Positions 25,333 to 34,897 of a DNA stretch of 64,000 bases are shown in pieces. The stretch covers positions 434,001-498,000 of the forward strand of contig CAVPRU010000002.1 of NCBI GenBank assembly GCA_963707875.1. Direction: 5' to 3'. The notes under the pieces were generated by a model. It saw only the letters and a list, made by a program, of their open reading frames with translations, was not told where the DNA came from and ran no database searches. The position numbers were made by a program, and so were the translations under genes. This stretch comes from SZUA-320 sp963707875. GTDB lineage: Bacteria > Gemmatimonadota > Gemmatimonadetes > Gemmatimonadales > GWC2-71-9. The first letter of the stretch is position 1; the number at the start of each line of letters is the position of its first letter.

Positions 25333-26535
25333 ATGGTCCCGTCGTCTGATCCGCTGGTTTCGGCATTCTCCGCCAGCTTCGGCGTCCACCCGACCGGGGT
25401 GGCCATCGCCCCGGGGCGGGTCAACCTGATCGGGGACCATACCGACTACAATGGACTGCCGGTGCTTCCCATGGCCTTCGACCGGAGCATCCGGATTGCC
25501 TTCCGGGCAGATCCCCGGGCATTGGTCACTCTCGACAATCTGAACCAGCGGTTCCCGCCGATCACCTTTCCTTTGGCAGCCCCGATCCCGATGGGCCCGG
25601 CTGGCCATTGGGGTAACTATCCCCGGGCGGTTGCCACCGCGCTGCTGGAGCGAGGTCCGCTCGTCCGGGGAATCCTCGGCCTCGTGAGCAGTGACCTGCC
25701 ACCCGCCTCGGGACTGAGTTCGTCCTCCGCCCTGGTGGTGGCCACGGCGCTTGCGTTGCTCGAGGCCAACGAGACCGCCTGCGACTCCGGGACCCTGATG
25801 CAGTGGCTTGCCGTCGGCGAGCGGCTGGTCGGCACCGAGGGCGGGGGCATGGACCAGGCAGTCATTCTCGGCGGGCAGGCGGGGCACGCGATCCGGATCG
25901 ATTTCACCCCCGGCCTCTCCCTCCGACCGGTGAGGATTCCTCCGTCCTGGCGGATCGTGGTGGCGTCGAGTCTGGTGGAGGCTGCGAAGTCAGGCCTGGT
26001 CCGGGAAGCGTATAACACCCGGGTCCTCGAATGCCGGGAGGCGCTGCTCGGGGTGGGGGAGCGCGAGCCAGGTGGCTTTGGCAGGCTGATGCAGCTTCCG
26101 GAGCCGGACCGGGTGCTGGCCCGGGCCGAGGCCGCCCTGTCGGCCACCCTGTTCCGGCGGTTCCGGCATGTGCTCACCGAGGGTCAACGGGTTGAGCAGG
26201 CGACCATCGCGCTTGAGGCCGCCGACTACCTCGGCATGGGCCACCTGCTCGACGCCTCGCATGCCAGTCTCCGGGACGATTACCAGGTCAGTGGTCCGGA
26301 ATTGGATGAGCTGGTCACCGTGGCCCGGCTGGCGGGGGCTGTGGGAGCTCGGCTCACCGGGGCTGGGTTCGGCGGGTGTATCGTGGCCCTGGCTGATGAG
26401 GATTCGGTGGGTCAGGTGATGGACCGGATCTGGGAGCGGTACTACCAACCCCGACAGCTCCCGTTGGGCGACAGGGACTCCGTGCTCTTCACCGCCGTTC
26501 CGTCCGATGGGGCCCGAATCGCCCGACTCGGCTAG
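25333..26535 (+). CDS. galK: Galactokinase (GHMP kinase)
   Basis: 400 residues, normal length. Signature PGRVNLIGDHTDYNG at 27-41, with Asp35 where most galactokinases have Glu. The ATP-binding loop is PPASGLSSSSAL, and the catalytic aspartate is in GGGMDQAV. C-terminal GARLTGAGFGGC completes the third GHMP motif. It phosphorylates galactose or a related sugar at C1. Neighbours on the other strand are a sodium symporter and a sugar-1-phosphate nucleotidyltransferase-like gene, so it may belong to a sugar-salvage set. Its stop overlaps the convergent next gene at CTAG. Confidence 0.88.
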   Translation: MVPSSDPLVSAFSASFGVHPTGVAIAPGRVNLIGDHTDYNGLPVLPMAFDRSIRIAFRADPRALVTLDNLNQRFPPITFPLAAPIPMGPAGHWGNYPRAVATALLERGPLVRGILGLVSSDLPPASGLSSSSALVVATALALLEANETACDSGTLMQWLAVGERLVGTEGGGMDQAVILGGQAGHAIRIDFTPGLSLRPVRIPPSWRIVVASSLVEAAKSGLVREAYNTRVLECREALLGVGEREPGGFGRLMQLPEPDRVLARAEAALSATLFRRFRHVLTEGQRVEQATIALEAADYLGMGHLLDASHASLRDDYQVSGPELDELVTVARLAGAVGARLTGAGFGGCIVALADEDSVGQVMDRIWERYYQPRQLPLGDRDSVLFTAVPSDGARIARLG

Positions 26536-26831
26536 CCGCCACTCCCGGCCGCGCCGGCGATCGTCTCCCACGCCGCCTTGAGCCACAGCACCAGCGCCCT
26601 GAGCCCGACCAGCACCGCATCGCCCACCCACGCCAGCCATCGGGCGACCGTGGTCTGCTCCAGCCACCCCCCGATCAGCGCCACCGCGAGTACCGCCCCC
26701 ACCACCAGGGCGATCCGGATGACGATCCGGGCCGCCTCCTTGAGAAAGGTGCTCACGACCAGAATGAAGATCACGAACAGGACGGCCTGACCGAGCAGGG
26801 CGGCCGGAACCGAGAACCCGGGGCTCTCCAT
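26532..26831 (-). CDS. Small membrane protein, unknown
   Basis: 99 residues with two or three hydrophobic segments (LLGQAVLFVIFILVVSTFL, then IALVVGAVLAVALIGGWL and a C-terminal amphipathic segment). Directly follows the symporter stop, so it may be co-transcribed with it. No recognised domain. Confidence 0.55.
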   Translation of the reverse strand: MESPGFSVPAALLGQAVLFVIFILVVSTFLKEAARIVIRIALVVGAVLAVALIGGWLEQTTVARWLAWVGDAVLVGLRALVLWLKAAWETIAGAAGSGG

Positions 26832-28601
26832 CTAGCGGATGACCCCGACCCTGGGAAGGACCCGAATCAGCGCGATGGCGGCTGCCACCGAGGCGATCGC
26901 CGCGCTGCCGCCGGACAGCAGGTGGCCGTAGAGCAGGGAGCCGGTGGCGAACAGGGCGCCGTAGACGACGACGCAACCGAGGAACCAGGCGAGCAGTGCC
27001 GCCGAGAGTTGACCCTGGGGCTCTGAGGGATCGGTGATTACGGCCTTGCGCCAGCCTCGGCCGGCCGGCCGGATCTTGTCGTAGAAGGTCTGCAGGGTGG
27101 CCTGGTCGGTTGGCCGGGTCATGAAGGTGACCAGCAGCCAGCCCACGGTGGTGATGGCGACCCCCAGGACCAGGGTCTCGGTCGGATCGAGTGGAGCGAA
27201 ACCGAGCCGGACGTGGCCGAACTGGAAATACACCGCGACCGCAAACGAGATGGCCATGCCGCTGATCTCGCTCCAGGCGTTGATCCGCCACCAGAACCAG
27301 CGCAGCAGGTAGATCAGCCCGGTCCCGGCCCCGACCTGCAACATGATCTGGAAGGCCTGGAAGGCATTCTCCAGCCAGAGCGACAGGACCGCGGCGCAGA
27401 TCACCAGCAGCACGGTGGTGAGCCGTGCCATGGCGACGTAGTGCCGCTCGCCCCGGTCGGGGGCCAGGAACCGGCGGTAGACGTCATCCACCAGGTACGA
27501 GGAACCCCAGTTGAGATGGGTGCTGATGGTCGACATGTAGGCCGCGGCCAGCGAGGCCACCATGATGCCGAGCATCCCGTGGGGCAGGTAGATCAACATG
27601 GCCGGGTAGGCCAGGTCGTTGCGGATGATCGACGGGTCGAGGTGCGGGAACCGCGTCGCAATCGACGCCAGGTCGGGGTAGATGATGATCGAGGCCAGAG
27701 CCACGATGATCCAGGGCCACGGCCGGAGGCCGTAGTGGAGGACGTTGAAGAGCAGGGTCGAGAGCAGCGACTCCTTTTCGTTCCGGGCCGCCAGCATCCG
27801 CTGGGCGACGTAGCCTCCACCCCCCGGCTCGGCGCCGGGGTACCAGGTACTCCACCACTGCACCGCGACCGGGACCAGGAACACCGCCGCCGCCGTGCGC
27901 CAGTCGCCGAAGTCCGGCAGCATCGACAGCTTCGGCATGACGTCCGGGTGGCTGAAGAGGCCCGCCAGCCCCCCGACCTCCGGCAGCGAGACGGCGTAGT
28001 ACGCCGCGGCAAAGGCGCCGATCATCGCGATCCCGAACTGGATCGCGTCGGTGATCACCACGCCGCGCAATCCCGAGGAGGCGGCATACAGGGCGGTCAG
28101 CGCGCCGGCCACCAGGACGGTGGTGTACTTGTCGACCCCGAGCAGGACGCCGGCAATCTTGATGGCGGCGAGGTTGACCGAGGCCATGATCATCGCGTTG
28201 AAGAACAGGCCCAGGTAGATCGCCCGGAAACCGCGCAGAAAGGCGGCGGGTCGTCCGGCGTAGCGCAGTTCGTAGAAGGCGATGTCGGTCAGCGCCTCGG
28301 ACCGCCGCCAGAGCCGGGCGTAGAAGAAGACGGTGCACATGCCGGTGAGCAGGAAGGCCCACCAGACCCAGTTCTGGCTCACCCCGCCGGTCCGGACCAG
28401 GTCGGTGACCAGGTTGGGGGTGTCGGTCGAGAAGGTGGTGGCCACCAGCGAGACGCCGAGCAGCCACCAGGGCAGGGTCCGGCCGGAGAGGAAGAACTCC
28501 TGACGCCCGGTTCCGGCCCGGCGGCTCACCGCCAGGCCGATCCCCACGGTCACTGTCGCGTAGATCGCCACCATGATCCAGTCGAGTCTGGTCAGTTCCA
28601 T
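26832..28601 (-). CDS. Sodium:solute symporter (SSS family)
   Basis: 589 residues, about 13-14 membrane helices. SSS landmarks include FFLSGRTLPWWLLGVSLVATTFSTDTP (TM1-TM2 region with the sodium-site Ser/Thr) and the YPGAEPGGGGYVAQRML loop typical of the sugar-transporting subgroup. It takes up a solute, probably a sugar given galK and the nucleotidyltransferase alongside. Stop is immediately followed by the small membrane gene; upstream it is three bases from the nucleotidyltransferase. Confidence 0.85.
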   Translation of the reverse strand: MELTRLDWIMVAIYATVTVGIGLAVSRRAGTGRQEFFLSGRTLPWWLLGVSLVATTFSTDTPNLVTDLVRTGGVSQNWVWWAFLLTGMCTVFFYARLWRRSEALTDIAFYELRYAGRPAAFLRGFRAIYLGLFFNAMIMASVNLAAIKIAGVLLGVDKYTTVLVAGALTALYAASSGLRGVVITDAIQFGIAMIGAFAAAYYAVSLPEVGGLAGLFSHPDVMPKLSMLPDFGDWRTAAAVFLVPVAVQWWSTWYPGAEPGGGGYVAQRMLAARNEKESLLSTLLFNVLHYGLRPWPWIIVALASIIIYPDLASIATRFPHLDPSIIRNDLAYPAMLIYLPHGMLGIMVASLAAAYMSTISTHLNWGSSYLVDDVYRRFLAPDRGERHYVAMARLTTVLLVICAAVLSLWLENAFQAFQIMLQVGAGTGLIYLLRWFWWRINAWSEISGMAISFAVAVYFQFGHVRLGFAPLDPTETLVLGVAITTVGWLLVTFMTRPTDQATLQTFYDKIRPAGRGWRKAVITDPSEPQGQLSAALLAWFLGCVVVYGALFATGSLLYGHLLSGGSAAIASVAAAIALIRVLPRVGVIR

Positions 28602-28604
28602 CGG

Positions 28605-29510
28605 TCAGCTCGCGGCGGAAGAGTTGGTGAAAGGCGACGGGACGGTGGCCAGGGCGCTCCTCAGGTGGGGAATATCACCGGGCCAGGTCATCCCGAGCCA
28701 GGTGGTGCCCACCTGGAGGAGCTGAACCGGATGGGTCGCGGCGAGCGCCCCCACCACGTCGGGAAGGGCGCACTCCTCCGTGTCCCGTGGCGCCTGGTCG
28801 AGGAAGCGGACAAAGGCGTCTCGAAGGTGGGGCATCAGCGCCGGCGTGAAGGCCCAGCAGTTCATCGACACCAGTTCATCCCCCGACAGCGGGACCACCC
28901 CGCCTTCGCGGGAGCCCGCCAGTCGGCCGTCGACCTCCGCCACATTGGCCAGTTCGTGGAGCCCGGTGACCGTCGCGCCCCGGTATTCGATCAGGGCCCG
29001 GGACACACCGCCGTGGGGGGAAAGCGTGTCCCGCACCCGGTACCCTACCAGCGCCGCGATCGGGACGTCCGGATCGGCCTGTGCCAGAAACTGGCCGGCG
29101 GCAGCCACGGCGTCGGCGCCGTAGTAGTCGTCGGCGTTGAGGACCAGGCAGCCGCCGGTCAGATACGGCACTGCGGCCAGGACAGCGTGGGTGGTTCCCC
29201 AGGGTCGGGTCCGACCCGGTGGTGCCTGGCGTCCGGCCGGGAGATCGTCGAGCCGCTGGAGGGCATACCGGATCGGAAACCCCTTCCACCGCCGGTGATG
29301 TTCGTGGAACGTGTCGGTCAGTTCCGGGCGGATCACGAACACCGCGCCGACGGCGCCGGCCAGTGTTGCGTCGGCGACCGCGTAGTCCGCCAGAGTCGCC
29401 CCACCGGGCTCGACCGCCACGAGCTGTTTGTCCCCGCCGAAGCGGCGCCCGACTCCCGCCGCCAGGACCACCAGGGTCCAGGGTCGGGCCAGCGGCGTGG
29501 TGACCGGCAA
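28605..29510 (-). CDS. Nucleotidyltransferase (NTP-transferase fold, sugar-phosphate type)
   Basis: 301 residues. N-terminal LAAGVGRRFGGDKQL (16-30) with the nucleotide loop and Lys28, GTTHAVLAAVPYL, and the metal Asp pair in VLNADDYYG. These are NTP-transferase hallmarks. Expected to activate a sugar-1-phosphate with an NTP, and thus to act after the kinase of the same locus. The exact sugar is unknown. It precedes the symporter by three bases. Confidence 0.75.
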   Translation of the reverse strand: MPVTTPLARPWTLVVLAAGVGRRFGGDKQLVAVEPGGATLADYAVADATLAGAVGAVFVIRPELTDTFHEHHRRWKGFPIRYALQRLDDLPAGRQAPPGRTRPWGTTHAVLAAVPYLTGGCLVLNADDYYGADAVAAAGQFLAQADPDVPIAALVGYRVRDTLSPHGGVSRALIEYRGATVTGLHELANVAEVDGRLAGSREGGVVPLSGDELVSMNCWAFTPALMPHLRDAFVRFLDQAPRDTEECALPDVVGALAATHPVQLLQVGTTWLGMTWPGDIPHLRSALATVPSPFTNSSAAS

Positions 29511-29518
29511 GGTCCGGG

Positions 29519-30109
29519 CTACATCCCGGGGATGAACATGATGTGGGCCTTGGGTGTTCCCGGGAACATGATCCAGGGCGCTCCCGCGACCGGCAAGCCA
29601 GGCAGACCGGTGGACTCGGGTGTGGCAAAGGGGATGTAGACCACATAGAGCCGCCGCCCGGACTTGATCTCCCCGGTGGCCAGGTCGTAGCCGTCGCCGG
29701 TGATCGAATAGAGCGAGGCGGGTGCGGTGGGCATCGGCAGTTTGCCGGCGACCACCTCCGCGAACCGGACGGTATCCACCTGGGCCCCCGTCACCCCCTG
29801 GGCCCGGAGCGCGCGCCCCCGCGCCATGAAGGGCTCCATCGACTGGTGGTAACAGGCCACGTGGAACCCAGCGGAGCCTGGATCGTCGGCCAGACAGATC
29901 ATCGAGCCGGTTCCCTGCCGGAGGGTCACCATCGCCCCGGCCGCGCCATGCCCCAGCACGGTGGCCGAGGGACGGAGTTCCTCGGGCAGCGGAAGGATCG
30001 CGCTGTGGATCAGCTGATCAGTGGTGAGGGGTGCCGCGGTCTGGGCCTGGGCGGATGGGGCAGCCGTCAGGACCAGGGCCACGGCGAGCACGGTCGAGGT
30101 GCGGGGCAT
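29519..30109 (-). CDS. Secreted protein of unknown function
   Basis: 196 residues with a clear signal peptide (VLAVALVLTAAPSAQA). Mature part contains LPEELRPSATVLGHG, MICLADDPGSAGFHVACYH and a hydrophobic C-terminus PGTPKAHIMFIPGM. I do not recognise a family. Eight bases separate its stop from the nucleotidyltransferase start. Confidence 0.6.
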   Translation of the reverse strand: MPRTSTVLAVALVLTAAPSAQAQTAAPLTTDQLIHSAILPLPEELRPSATVLGHGAAGAMVTLRQGTGSMICLADDPGSAGFHVACYHQSMEPFMARGRALRAQGVTGAQVDTVRFAEVVAGKLPMPTAPASLYSITGDGYDLATGEIKSGRRLYVVYIPFATPESTGLPGLPVAGAPWIMFPGTPKAHIMFIPGM

Positions 30110-30199
30110 GGAGCGCTCCAGCGGAGGACGGAGGATGACGTTGGGGCAGATCTAGGATAGCCGGACCTGCCCCGTCGTCCAATCAGGAGTGGTTTCGCC

Positions 30200-33018
30200 C
30201 TATCGCCCGACCTCCGTCGCGGCCGGATCCTCCCGCACCGTCACGGTGCCTTCGTAGGTCTTCCCCGCCACGGTCAACCGCACCCGGTAGGTCCCGGCCA
30301 TCGCCTCCACCCCACGGGGTCGCCCCGGCCCGAACCCACCCTCCTCTCCCGCCCCGGCGGGGGTCTCCCGCGCCGCGGTCGGGTCCACATCGAAGCGCAG
30401 ATTCCAGAAGTACCGATTGATCCCCTGCCGGGCCGGCATCTCTCCGGTGAACCGGTGCTGGCCTGCCAGGTCGGTGATCTCGATCTGCACCGGTCCCGAG
30501 GGCGGAGTCTTGAGGTAGAAGTCGACCGTGGCCGAGTTCTGCAGGTCGGTCGGCGAGTTCATCGGCTCGCGCTGGGCGATGGTGAGCGGGTTCCGCCCGG
30601 CAAAGAACATGTGCCCCCGGGTCGCTCCGCGGGTCACCCCGGCCCATCGGGTGGCGGTCCGATTGTGAAAGAGATGGGCCTCGGACGCCAGGACCTGGTC
30701 GTTCAGCTGTTGCAGGGGGCCCAGGTCATCGAGAATCCAGATGCTCCGGCCGTGGGTGGCCGCAATCAGGTCGCCGTCCCGGGGATGAACGATCAGGTCG
30801 TGCACCGGGACCGTGGGCAGCCCGTTCATCAACCGGTGCCAGGTCGCTCCGCCATCTACCGAGGCATAGGCGGCGAACTCGGTGCCGGCGTACAGCAGCC
30901 GGGGGTTCCTGGGATCCTCCCGAACCACATAGACCGGCTGGTCCTTGGGCAGGGTGGCGCCCAGGCTGGCCCAGGTGCGGCCGTAGTCGGTGGTCTTGAA
31001 GAGGTAGGGGGCAAAGTCGTCCCGCCGGTGGCCATCGAAGGAGACGTAGGCGGTCCCGGCTTCGTGGTGGGACGGCTCCACCCGACTCACCCAGGTCCGC
31101 TCGGGCACCCCGCGGATGTTGGGCCGCACGTTGGTCCAGTTCTGCCCGCCGTCGCGGGTCAACTGCACGTTCCCGTCGTCGGTCCCCACCCAGATTGTCC
31201 CGGGGACCAGGGGCGACTCCGCGATGGTGATCATGGTGGCGTGGGTCTCCGCCCCGGTCACGTCGAGGTCAGCCCTCCGGTCTCCGGGTTGGTGAGCACC
31301 GGGTCGTTGGTGGTCAGATCGGGACTCACGATGGTCCAGGTGTCGCCCCGGTCGGTGCTCTTGAACAGGTGATTGCCCCCGAAGTAGAGGGTCCGGCTGT
31401 TGTGGGGCGACAGGATCAGCGGCGCGCTCCAGTTGAACCGGAAATGGGAGCGGGGCAACTGGCCGGCCGGGCCGTCATACCCTCCCATCGTCTGGCCGAA
31501 GTTGAGCACCGTGGCCGGCGTGGGCGTGATCGACTGCCCGCGCTGGCGGAACACCGCGTCGAGCCGCTGGAGGCGGCCGCCCTGGGATTCGGTGTACACC
31601 GTCCGCCAGTCATTGGGGTCCACCGTGGTGTGGAACCCGTCGCCCGCGTGGAACTTGAACCAGTGGTCGTTGAGGACCCCGTTGATGTCGCGGCTGTTGC
31701 TGGGCCCGCCCCAGTTGCCGTTGTCCTGGAGCCCGCCGTAGACCCAGTACGGATCCCGGTTGTCGGCGGTCACGGCGTAGAACTGGCCGATGTCCATGTT
31801 GTCGAACATCTGGAAGTGGAGACCGCGGTCGTAGCTGGCGTACGCCCCCTTGTCGTTCCCCACGTAGAACCGATCGCTGTTGGCCGGATCGATCCACAGG
31901 GCGTGGAAGTCGCCGGAGATCCCCTGGAGGCTGCGGCCGAAGGTCCGTCCGCCGTCCTCCGAGACCGTGGCGTTGCCGGCCAGAACGTAGACCCGCTGGC
32001 TCTCGTTCGGGTCGATGAAGATGTGGCTGTAGTAGAACGGCCGGTTGTTGTACCGGTTCAGGTAGCTCCAGCTTGCTCCGCCGTCCTCGGAGCGGTAGAT
32101 GCCGCTGCCGAGCCTGGTCATGTCGCGGTAGTCGGGATTGGGGCGGCCATCCATCCGTGGCGGCGGCTGATAGCCGTGCTCCACGATCGCCACCAGGGTC
32201 CGCGGGTTGTTGCGGTGAATCGCGAGTCCGATCTTGCCGGTCGGGCCGGTGGGAAGGCCGCGGCTCAGCCGGGTCCAGCTCTCGCCTCCGTCGGTGGACT
32301 TGAAGATCCCGCCGTTGGGTCCGCCGCTGCTGAAGGTGTGCGGCTCCCGGAGCCGCTCCCACATCGCGGCGTAGAGGACCTCCGGGTTGCCCGGATCCAT
32401 CACCAGGTCGCTGGCCCCGGTGCGACCGTCATTGGGCAGCCCACGGGTCAGGGCTCGCCAGGTCCGGCCACCATCGGTGGTCTTATAGATTCCCTGCTCC
32501 CCGGTGTGACCCCAGAGGTGGCCCTGGGCGGCGACGTAGACGATGTCGGGGTTGGTCGGGTGGGTCACCACCTCGCTGACATGGTGGCTGCCCCGCAGGC
32601 CCATGTTGGAAAAGGTCTTCCCGCCGTCGGTGGACTTGTAGACTCCGTCGCCCCAGCCCACGCTGTTCCGGACGCAGGATTCCCCGGTGCCGACCCAGAC
32701 GATGTCAGGGTTGGGCTGAAAGACCGCGATGTCGCCGATGTTGGAGGAGCCGTACTCGGTGAAGATCGGGGTCCAGGTGGTCCCGGCGTCGGTGGACTTC
32801 CAGACCCCGCCGGAGGCCGCGCCGACAAAGACAAGGGCGGGGTTGGCCTCCACCGCCTCGATGTCGGTGACTCGGCCGGCCATGTTGGCGGGACCGATGT
32901 TGCGCCACTCGAATGGGGCCAGCAGGGTCTGGGCCGACTGCGCCGCGGTCGGTGCGGGTCGGGCGAAGGCGAGAACTACCGTACCGAACACCAGGTGGGC
33001 GACTGAAGCAGGACGCAT
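30200..33018 (-). pseudogene. Secreted BNR/Asp-box beta-propeller protein, split by one frameshift
   Basis: Two abutting frames, 31258-33018 (586 residues, signal peptide, start ATG 33018) and 30200-31261 (353 residues from a GTG), together match end to end the intact 948-residue BNR protein at 11700-14546. The junction falls inside a propeller blade: the first frame ends NPETGGLTST and the second starts TGAETHATMITIAESP. Adding one base near 31268 restores a continuous chain. The GTGA overlap could in principle permit coupled translation, but a mid-domain split argues for a real frameshift or a sequencing deletion. Role as for the paralogue. Confidence 0.75.
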
Positions 33019-33052
33019 GCGGGACTCCGCGCGAGTGGAGTGAGTTCCTGGG

Positions 33053-34348
33053 ATGGCAGGCCAGTTCAGCAAGAGACTCCCGTCCGGGCATGGCGTCAAG
33101 GCAACCGCCAGACTCCCGCGTTATTGTTCCCTCCATCTCTCGCGGGAGAGGCCGATTCCTCCTCACATCCGGGTTCGATGCAGCTGCGGGCGGGTATACC
33201 AGGCCGCCCCGGAACACTCGGGCAAGCAGATTGCCTGCAAGTGTGGCCGGCGGGTTCTGGTCCGGCCCGCACCGGCCTCCGCAGGTCGGGGGCCGGCCCG
33301 GCGTCGGTGGCGGCTGCCACGCCTCCACTGGTCGAAGCTCGCCGTGTCCCCCCGTCTGCTGGGGGTCCTTCGCCTCATGGTCTGGGGCTATCTGGCCATG
33401 ACCGTCGCCGCGGCGATCACCCTCTGGGGTTTCGGCGACCGCTCGGTCCTTCCCACCACGCTGCTGTACGGTCCTCGATGGGTCCTGCTGGTGCCGGCGG
33501 CCCCTCTCGCGTTGATCAGCCTGATGGTGATGCCGAGATTGCTCGGGCCGGTGGCGCTCTCGGCGCTGTTGATCCTGGGCCCTGTCATGGGAGGTCGGAC
33601 GGGATGGCGAGGGTGGTTCACAGCAGGCCCTGGGCACCTCCGGGTCGTGACGTTCAATCTGGACGCTTCCCAGAACCCGATCATCCCCCAGGTTCCCGCA
33701 GCGCTCGCGGCGCTCCAGCCTGACATCATTGTCGTTCAGGAGTGTTCCAACGAGTTCGTGAGCGCCGCGAGATCCCTGCCGGGCTGGCTGGCCAGACGCG
33801 ACGGATCGCTCTGTCTCATGACTCGCTTCCGGGTGGACAGCGTGGAGGAGATGGAAACGGTGCGTACCCGGGATCAGGGAGGGACCGGCAACGGAGTGCG
33901 CTACCGGCTCGACTCTCCCCAGGGCCCGCTGACCGTGGTCAACGTCCACCTCGAGACGCCGGGGAAGGGACTGGCGCCGCTCCGCTATGGCGGCTCGAGC
34001 GGCGAACTGGCCCGCAACATCCTGTTGCGCGATGCCGGATCGAGTCGGACCAGCCGGTGGGTCCTGGCGGACGGCGAGGATCTTCTGGTAGCCGGGGATT
34101 TCAACCTGGTGGTGGAGAGCGCGATCTACCGGGCCCACTGGTCGGGTTGCAGCAACGCCTTTTCCCGGGTCGGCCGGGGCTTCGGTTACACCCGGGTGCT
34201 GAAACGATTCTCGGCCCGGATCGACCATGTGCTCAGTTGCGGAACGGAGTGGAAGCCGGTCCGAGCAGTGGTGGGGCCGGACCTGGGATCCGACCACCGC
34301 CCCATGGTGGTGGACCTGCGCCGGAGGGGCCGGCGGGAGGCGCGCTAG
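33053..34348 (+). CDS. Endonuclease/exonuclease/phosphatase-fold membrane protein with N-terminal zinc ribbon
   Basis: 431 residues if ATG 33053 is used. A zinc-ribbon-like stretch has CSCGRVYQAAPEHSGKQIAC and CGRRVLV (about 43-69). Three hydrophobic segments follow (about 100-190). The EEP domain runs to the end: VVTFNLDASQNP, IIVVQECSNEF (metal Glu), VNVHLETPG, LLVAGDFNLVVESA and SDHRPMVVDL (catalytic Asp-His). The first ~35 residues look non-conserved; GGGAGAGG at 33144-33151 followed by an in-frame ATT at 33155 may mark the real start. A surface phosphodiesterase or nuclease; substrate unknown. Its stop shares CTAG with the convergent DinB gene. Confidence 0.75.
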   Translation: MAGQFSKRLPSGHGVKATARLPRYCSLHLSRERPIPPHIRVRCSCGRVYQAAPEHSGKQIACKCGRRVLVRPAPASAGRGPARRRWRLPRLHWSKLAVSPRLLGVLRLMVWGYLAMTVAAAITLWGFGDRSVLPTTLLYGPRWVLLVPAAPLALISLMVMPRLLGPVALSALLILGPVMGGRTGWRGWFTAGPGHLRVVTFNLDASQNPIIPQVPAALAALQPDIIVVQECSNEFVSAARSLPGWLARRDGSLCLMTRFRVDSVEEMETVRTRDQGGTGNGVRYRLDSPQGPLTVVNVHLETPGKGLAPLRYGGSSGELARNILLRDAGSSRTSRWVLADGEDLLVAGDFNLVVESAIYRAHWSGCSNAFSRVGRGFGYTRVLKRFSARIDHVLSCGTEWKPVRAVVGPDLGSDHRPMVVDLRRRGRREAR

Positions 34349-34890
34349 CTGAAGGGTTCGACCGGCTCTCCGACCACCCTCAGGTAGCGACGCCAGGGGC
34401 CGACGGCCTCCGTGTAGCGGCGGGCCATGACCCGGGCGATCTGGATCAGGTGATCGAGGTCGTGGGCCACCCAGGTCGCCAGCATCTCCTCCAGCGTCAC
34501 CCGGCCAAACTCGGGATGGATGCCCGTCATCCGCTGTTGCTCAGGGGTGAGCCCGAACCCCCGGAGGGTGGCCACGTTCTCCTGGCGCCGGGCCGAAAAC
34601 TCCTCGAGCAGTTCGTCCAGGGTCTTGCCCCGGGTCCGCTCCTGGTGCCCGAACCGCTGGAACGGTTCGAAACGCGGCTCGGGCCCGCCTGCCATGATGA
34701 TCCGGGTCCGGGTCATCCAGTCGGTGTCCTCACCGTCGATCAGGTGCCCGACCACGTCGACCGGGCTCCAGGTGTCGGGTCCTTCGGTGGCCGTCGTCCA
34801 GGGCTCGGAGAGCCCACCGAGCAGGGCGCGGAGGGTTGTGGGGGTCCGCTCCAGGATCGCCAGCGCCTCATCGAGTCGGAACGCGCTCAT
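34345..34890 (-). CDS. DinB-family four-helix protein
   Basis: 181 residues from ATG 34890. The metal-binding histidines of the DinB/YfiT fold are in VVGHLIDGE and WVAHDLDHLIQIARVM. Family members include thiol-dependent transferases (bacillithiol or mycothiol S-transferases) and uncharacterised stress proteins. Seven bases downstream of the NTF2-like gene on the same strand, so likely co-transcribed with it. Confidence 0.8.
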   Translation of the reverse strand: MSAFRLDEALAILERTPTTLRALLGGLSEPWTTATEGPDTWSPVDVVGHLIDGEDTDWMTRTRIIMAGGPEPRFEPFQRFGHQERTRGKTLDELLEEFSARRQENVATLRGFGLTPEQQRMTGIHPEFGRVTLEEMLATWVAHDLDHLIQIARVMARRYTEAVGPWRRYLRVVGEPVEPFS

Positions 34891-34897
34891 CGTCGGT

